Notes under the pieces: generated by a model
The model's input: the letters and a program-made list of their open reading frames with translations, nothing else
Told to the model about the DNA's origin: nothing
Databases searched by the model: none
Program-made: the position numbers and the translations under genes
In this document: piece by piece, positions 15,166 to 17,149 of the stretch
How positions within the stretch are numbered: position 1 is the stretch's first letter
How the letters are laid out: every line of letters begins with the position of its first letter
Source: CAYXRK01 sp964467615
Lineage (GTDB): Bacteria; Hydrogenedentota; Hydrogenedentia; Hydrogenedentales; GCA-2746185
Assembly: GCA_964467615.1 (NCBI GenBank)
Contig: CAYXRK010000100.1
Coordinates: 1-17,149 of the forward strand
DNA length: 17,149 nt
Reading direction: 5' to 3'

Positions 15166-15453
15166 AAAACGAGGCCCTTCCGTAGGGTCATTACACCGAC
15201 ATCTCGCCGCGCGATGCCGTCGATGCGGATAAAACGATGCCTCCGCCAACGCGGATGAATCGGGTTGAATGAAACCTACTGTTCCGCGCCGCCGGAGGGC
15301 GCGCACATGGTACGGACGGCCCTTGACGGAGTCAATTTTTCAACCGGGTTCAAGGTTCAATGTTCAACGTACAAGGTTCAAGGCAAATATCGCGCGGAAT
15401 CGTGGCGCTTTGGTATTGTCGCGGCCCGAACTGAAATCAACCTGGGGAGAGTT
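15166..15453. other. Divergent intergenic region between permease and TPR genes
   Basis: About 288 bp separate the two divergent starts, so promoters for both should be here. The region carries the GTTCAA heptamer array at 15347-15381 and a GC-rich hairpin with arms CGCGCC (15285-15290) and GGCGCG (15298-15303). An open frame crosses it on the plus strand, but the translated heptamers and lack of any domain argue against coding. I could not assign -35/-10 boxes. Confidence 0.55.
15347..15381. repeat. GTTCAA heptamer array (five units)
   Basis: Five abutting 7-base units read GGTTCAA, GGTTCAA, TGTTCAA, CGTACAA and GGTTCAA, followed by GGCAAAT. The core GTTCAA is kept in four of five units and the first base varies. 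Similar heptamer arrays, which translate as FKVQ-like repeats in spurious ORFs, are familiar from intergenic DNA of several uncultivated and PVC/FCB-type bacteria. Their role is unknown to me. Confidence 0.85.
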
Positions 15454-16548
15454 ATGAATAGATTTCTCATGATGGTGACGATGTTTGCCGCGGCGGACGC
15501 ATATGCCGCTGACGAGAAGTTTTCATTTTCGGCGGTGAAGTCGCCGGCCTACTCGGTCTCGTCGCATCAGGATGAACTGATCATTGCGGTGTCGCCGGCG
15601 GGGCAGAGCCTTCGCATTGCGGGTTCATACGGCACCGTGTTGGGCGTGGGCATCGACGCGATTTCGAACTCGAAGTACCGCCGGGCGATCGCCGATACCA
15701 TCGCGGACTATGATGCAAAAGCCGTATTCATCGAGCGATTGAACAAGCGGCTAGCGGAGGTCTTTGAAGGCGGAATCGATGAGACCGCGCCGTTGGGATC
15801 GACCGCCGGATACGCGAACCCGACGGACGCCGTGAAGGCGCGCTACGCCGCGCTCGGTGGAAAAGGGCGTGACGTGGTCCTCGATCTCGACATTTCCTAC
15901 GGCATCTTCGGCTACGAGGGGCTGCTGGTGGCGCGCATTGACGCCGAAGCCCACGCGGTCCCCGGAGGCAAGCGCGTCTGGAGTGAAGGCATAGCGGTAT
16001 CCGGCGAGCCGATCCTTGGGCCGCGCAAATTGCAAGACATGTCGAAAAGCCTCATGCCGAGTTATGGGTCGCCGCGATTCTCGGCGGAGGACGACGCCAT
16101 CGCGCAATGGACCGGCGACGGCGGAGTCACGTACCGCAAACGCTTCGAGGAGGCGGTCGACGGCGCGGCGTCGGCGCTCGTCTGTTCGCTGGGTCTGGCG
16201 AAGGAAGCCGCGGGCGAATACTACCTCGGCAAGGTCGCGATGAACCGGAAGGACTTCGCCGAGGCGGAGCATCATTTCCAGGAAGCGCTCGCCGTCGAAC
16301 CGGGGATGCTTGCAGCGCGCAACGGGCTTGCGGTGACACTCGCGCACGACGACCGCGCCGACGAAGCCGAGAAGGCCGCGCGGGAAATCGTCAAGGACCA
16401 CCCGGATTTCGGCGAAGGATGGATGAATCTCGCGTGGATTCAAGTTATGAAGCTTGGCAAAGTGGACGAGGGGCGTAAGGCCTATGACAAGGCGCGCGAA
16501 CTTGGCCTCGGCGAAGAAAAGGCGCTCGAGAAGAAACTGAAGAAGTAG
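15454..16548 (+). CDS. Exported protein with C-terminal TPR repeats
   Basis: A 364-residue protein with a signal peptide of about 18 residues (cleavage near AYA-ADE), so it is periplasmic or secreted. Residues about 25-250 form a domain I do not recognise; it contains conserved-looking stretches such as LDLDISYGIFGYEGLLVAR and GKRVWSEGIAVSGEP. Residues about 253-360 hold three tetratricopeptide-like helical hairpins (YYLGKVAMNRKDFAEAEHHF, AARNGLAVTLAHDDRADEAE, GWMNLAWIQVMKLGKVDEGR), which normally mediate protein contacts. ATG at 15454 is chosen because GGGGAGA lies just upstream and the signal peptide starts there; an upstream frame to 15265 would translate the heptamer array. The stop lies 2 bp from the convergent neighbour's stop. 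Confidence 0.85.
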   Translation: MNRFLMMVTMFAAADAYAADEKFSFSAVKSPAYSVSSHQDELIIAVSPAGQSLRIAGSYGTVLGVGIDAISNSKYRRAIADTIADYDAKAVFIERLNKRLAEVFEGGIDETAPLGSTAGYANPTDAVKARYAALGGKGRDVVLDLDISYGIFGYEGLLVARIDAEAHAVPGGKRVWSEGIAVSGEPILGPRKLQDMSKSLMPSYGSPRFSAEDDAIAQWTGDGGVTYRKRFEEAVDGAASALVCSLGLAKEAAGEYYLGKVAMNRKDFAEAEHHFQEALAVEPGMLAARNGLAVTLAHDDRADEAEKAAREIVKDHPDFGEGWMNLAWIQVMKLGKVDEGRKAYDKARELGLGEEKALEKKLKK

Positions 16549-16550
16549 TA

Positions 16551-17149
16551 TTAGCGGCGGCGAGGCCGCACGGCCAGCCACACAAAGCCGCCCGCAAGAA
16601 TGAGCACGCCGATGGCCGAAAGCGCCAGACCTACCCGGAACGACGCAGGTCCGTACACGAACTCGATGCTCCCTTTTCCGGGGCCGACGAGCACGGACAG
16701 GAAACCGTCGGTGTTGGAGGCTGGTCGAGACTCGCTCCTCGCGCTTGCGTCGCTCGGTAGTCGGCCCATCGCACTGAGAATTCCGGCTGGGGAAGCGAAC
16801 CCCTCGGCCTTCGCGCGCCATCCGGGATACCACGAGCGCCGCACGACCACCAACGACTCTTCGGAAACTTCGGCTTCAATGCGAATGGCGCGGGACGAAA
16901 CGTGGGGCGGAGGAAGGACGCGTTCAGCCGCGGCTGAAAGACTGGAATCGAGCGAGAATGCGGTTTCGCCGCGGCGCAGGAAGGCAGTCGTGGCGAACGC
17001 AGTGGCGGGAGGCGTGACCGGAGCGAGCGCGGCGTACCGATCGGGAAAGACCTCTTTGACCACGATGCTCGCGCGGTCGCCTGCCGCGAGGCCCGCAATT
17101 TGAGTTGCGTCAAGAACGAGACCGGGCGCACCGTTCCACTCCACGCGTT
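16551..17149 (-). CDS. C-terminal part of a YfhO-like large membrane protein (5' end outside window)
   Basis: About 199 residues are visible and the frame runs off the window edge without a stop, so this is a partial gene. The segment VVVRRSWYPGWRAKAEG, then a beta-rich stretch ending FVYGPASFRVG, and a final membrane helix (VGLALSAIGVLILAGGFVWLAV) with a basic tail RPRRR, match the C-terminal end of YfhO-type proteins. These are large polytopic proteins, in some cases implicated in glycosylation of cell-envelope polymers. The GTG at 17144 is probably an internal codon. The assignment rests on the C-terminal region only and could instead be a related glycosyltransferase-like membrane protein. 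Confidence 0.65.
   Translation of the reverse strand, partial: RVEWNGAPGLVLDATQIAGLAAGDRASIVVKEVFPDRYAALAPVTPPATAFATTAFLRRGETAFSLDSSLSAAAERVLPPPHVSSRAIRIEAEVSEESLVVVRRSWYPGWRAKAEGFASPAGILSAMGRLPSDASARSESRPASNTDGFLSVLVGPGKGSIEFVYGPASFRVGLALSAIGVLILAGGFVWLAVRPRRR

Noticed and set aside
15285..15303. CGCGCC...GGCGCG hairpin in the divergent region as a terminator or riboswitch
   Set aside because: Short GC stem without a T-run or conserved aptamer features; expected by chance in GC-rich DNA.
15265..15453. N-terminal extension of the TPR protein through the heptamer array
   Set aside because: It would place 63 low-complexity residues before a clear signal peptide and a ribosome site at the ATG at 15454.

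Overview
The window is GC-rich (about 60% by eye), mostly coding, and reads as ordinary chromosome of a Gram-negative-type bacterium from an environmental, probably uncultivated lineage. The evidence is a lipoprotein signal, exported proteins with calcium-binding repeats, FG-GAP and IPT-type modules, a YfhO-like membrane protein and a GTTCAA heptamer array. Such content is typical of Planctomycetes, Verrucomicrobia or Candidatus Hydrogenedentes-like genomes. This placement is inference; no marker gene or rRNA is present. There is no tRNA, rRNA, CRISPR array, insertion sequence or prophage that I can see.

Layout. (1) 1-4621, plus: a giant surface lipoprotein with ten Ig-like (IPT/TIG-type) repeats and a C-terminal FG-GAP beta-propeller; its 5' end sits on a suspicious 47-bp duplication. 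(2) 4663-5732, minus: an unpaired HicB-like protein and a GT2 glycosyltransferase. (3) 5969-9808, plus: an FHA-GAF-HD-GYP signalling protein with a C-terminal zinc ribbon, an exported lysyl-oxidase-like protein with thrombospondin type 3 repeats, and a UbiA-family prenyltransferase. (4) 15165 down to 9840, all minus: SLC13/ArsB-NhaD-type permease, exported PhoA-type alkaline phosphatase, GNAT acetyltransferase, nucleotide-sugar dehydrogenase, then two tandem 114-residue membrane paralogues. (5) 15454-16548, plus: exported TPR protein. (6) 16551 to window end, minus: C-terminal part of a YfhO-like membrane protein.

How the genes relate. I see no single dedicated pathway. Several products act at or beyond the inner membrane: the lipoprotein, the oxidase-like protein, the phosphatase, the TPR protein and the permease. 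GT2 and the nucleotide-sugar dehydrogenase both fit surface polysaccharide work but are about 5 kb apart on separate units. The HD-GYP protein is the only obvious signalling gene.

Most worth a second look: the nucleotide-sugar dehydrogenase has no ATG/GTG/TTG that preserves its NAD-binding loop, and appears to start at ATC behind a good Shine-Dalgarno; the two small membrane paralogues; the lysyl-oxidase-like protein that keeps apparent cofactor-forming Lys and Tyr positions but lacks the copper histidine cluster; the heptamer array; and the duplicated 5' edge. I found no convincing new defence or mobile system.
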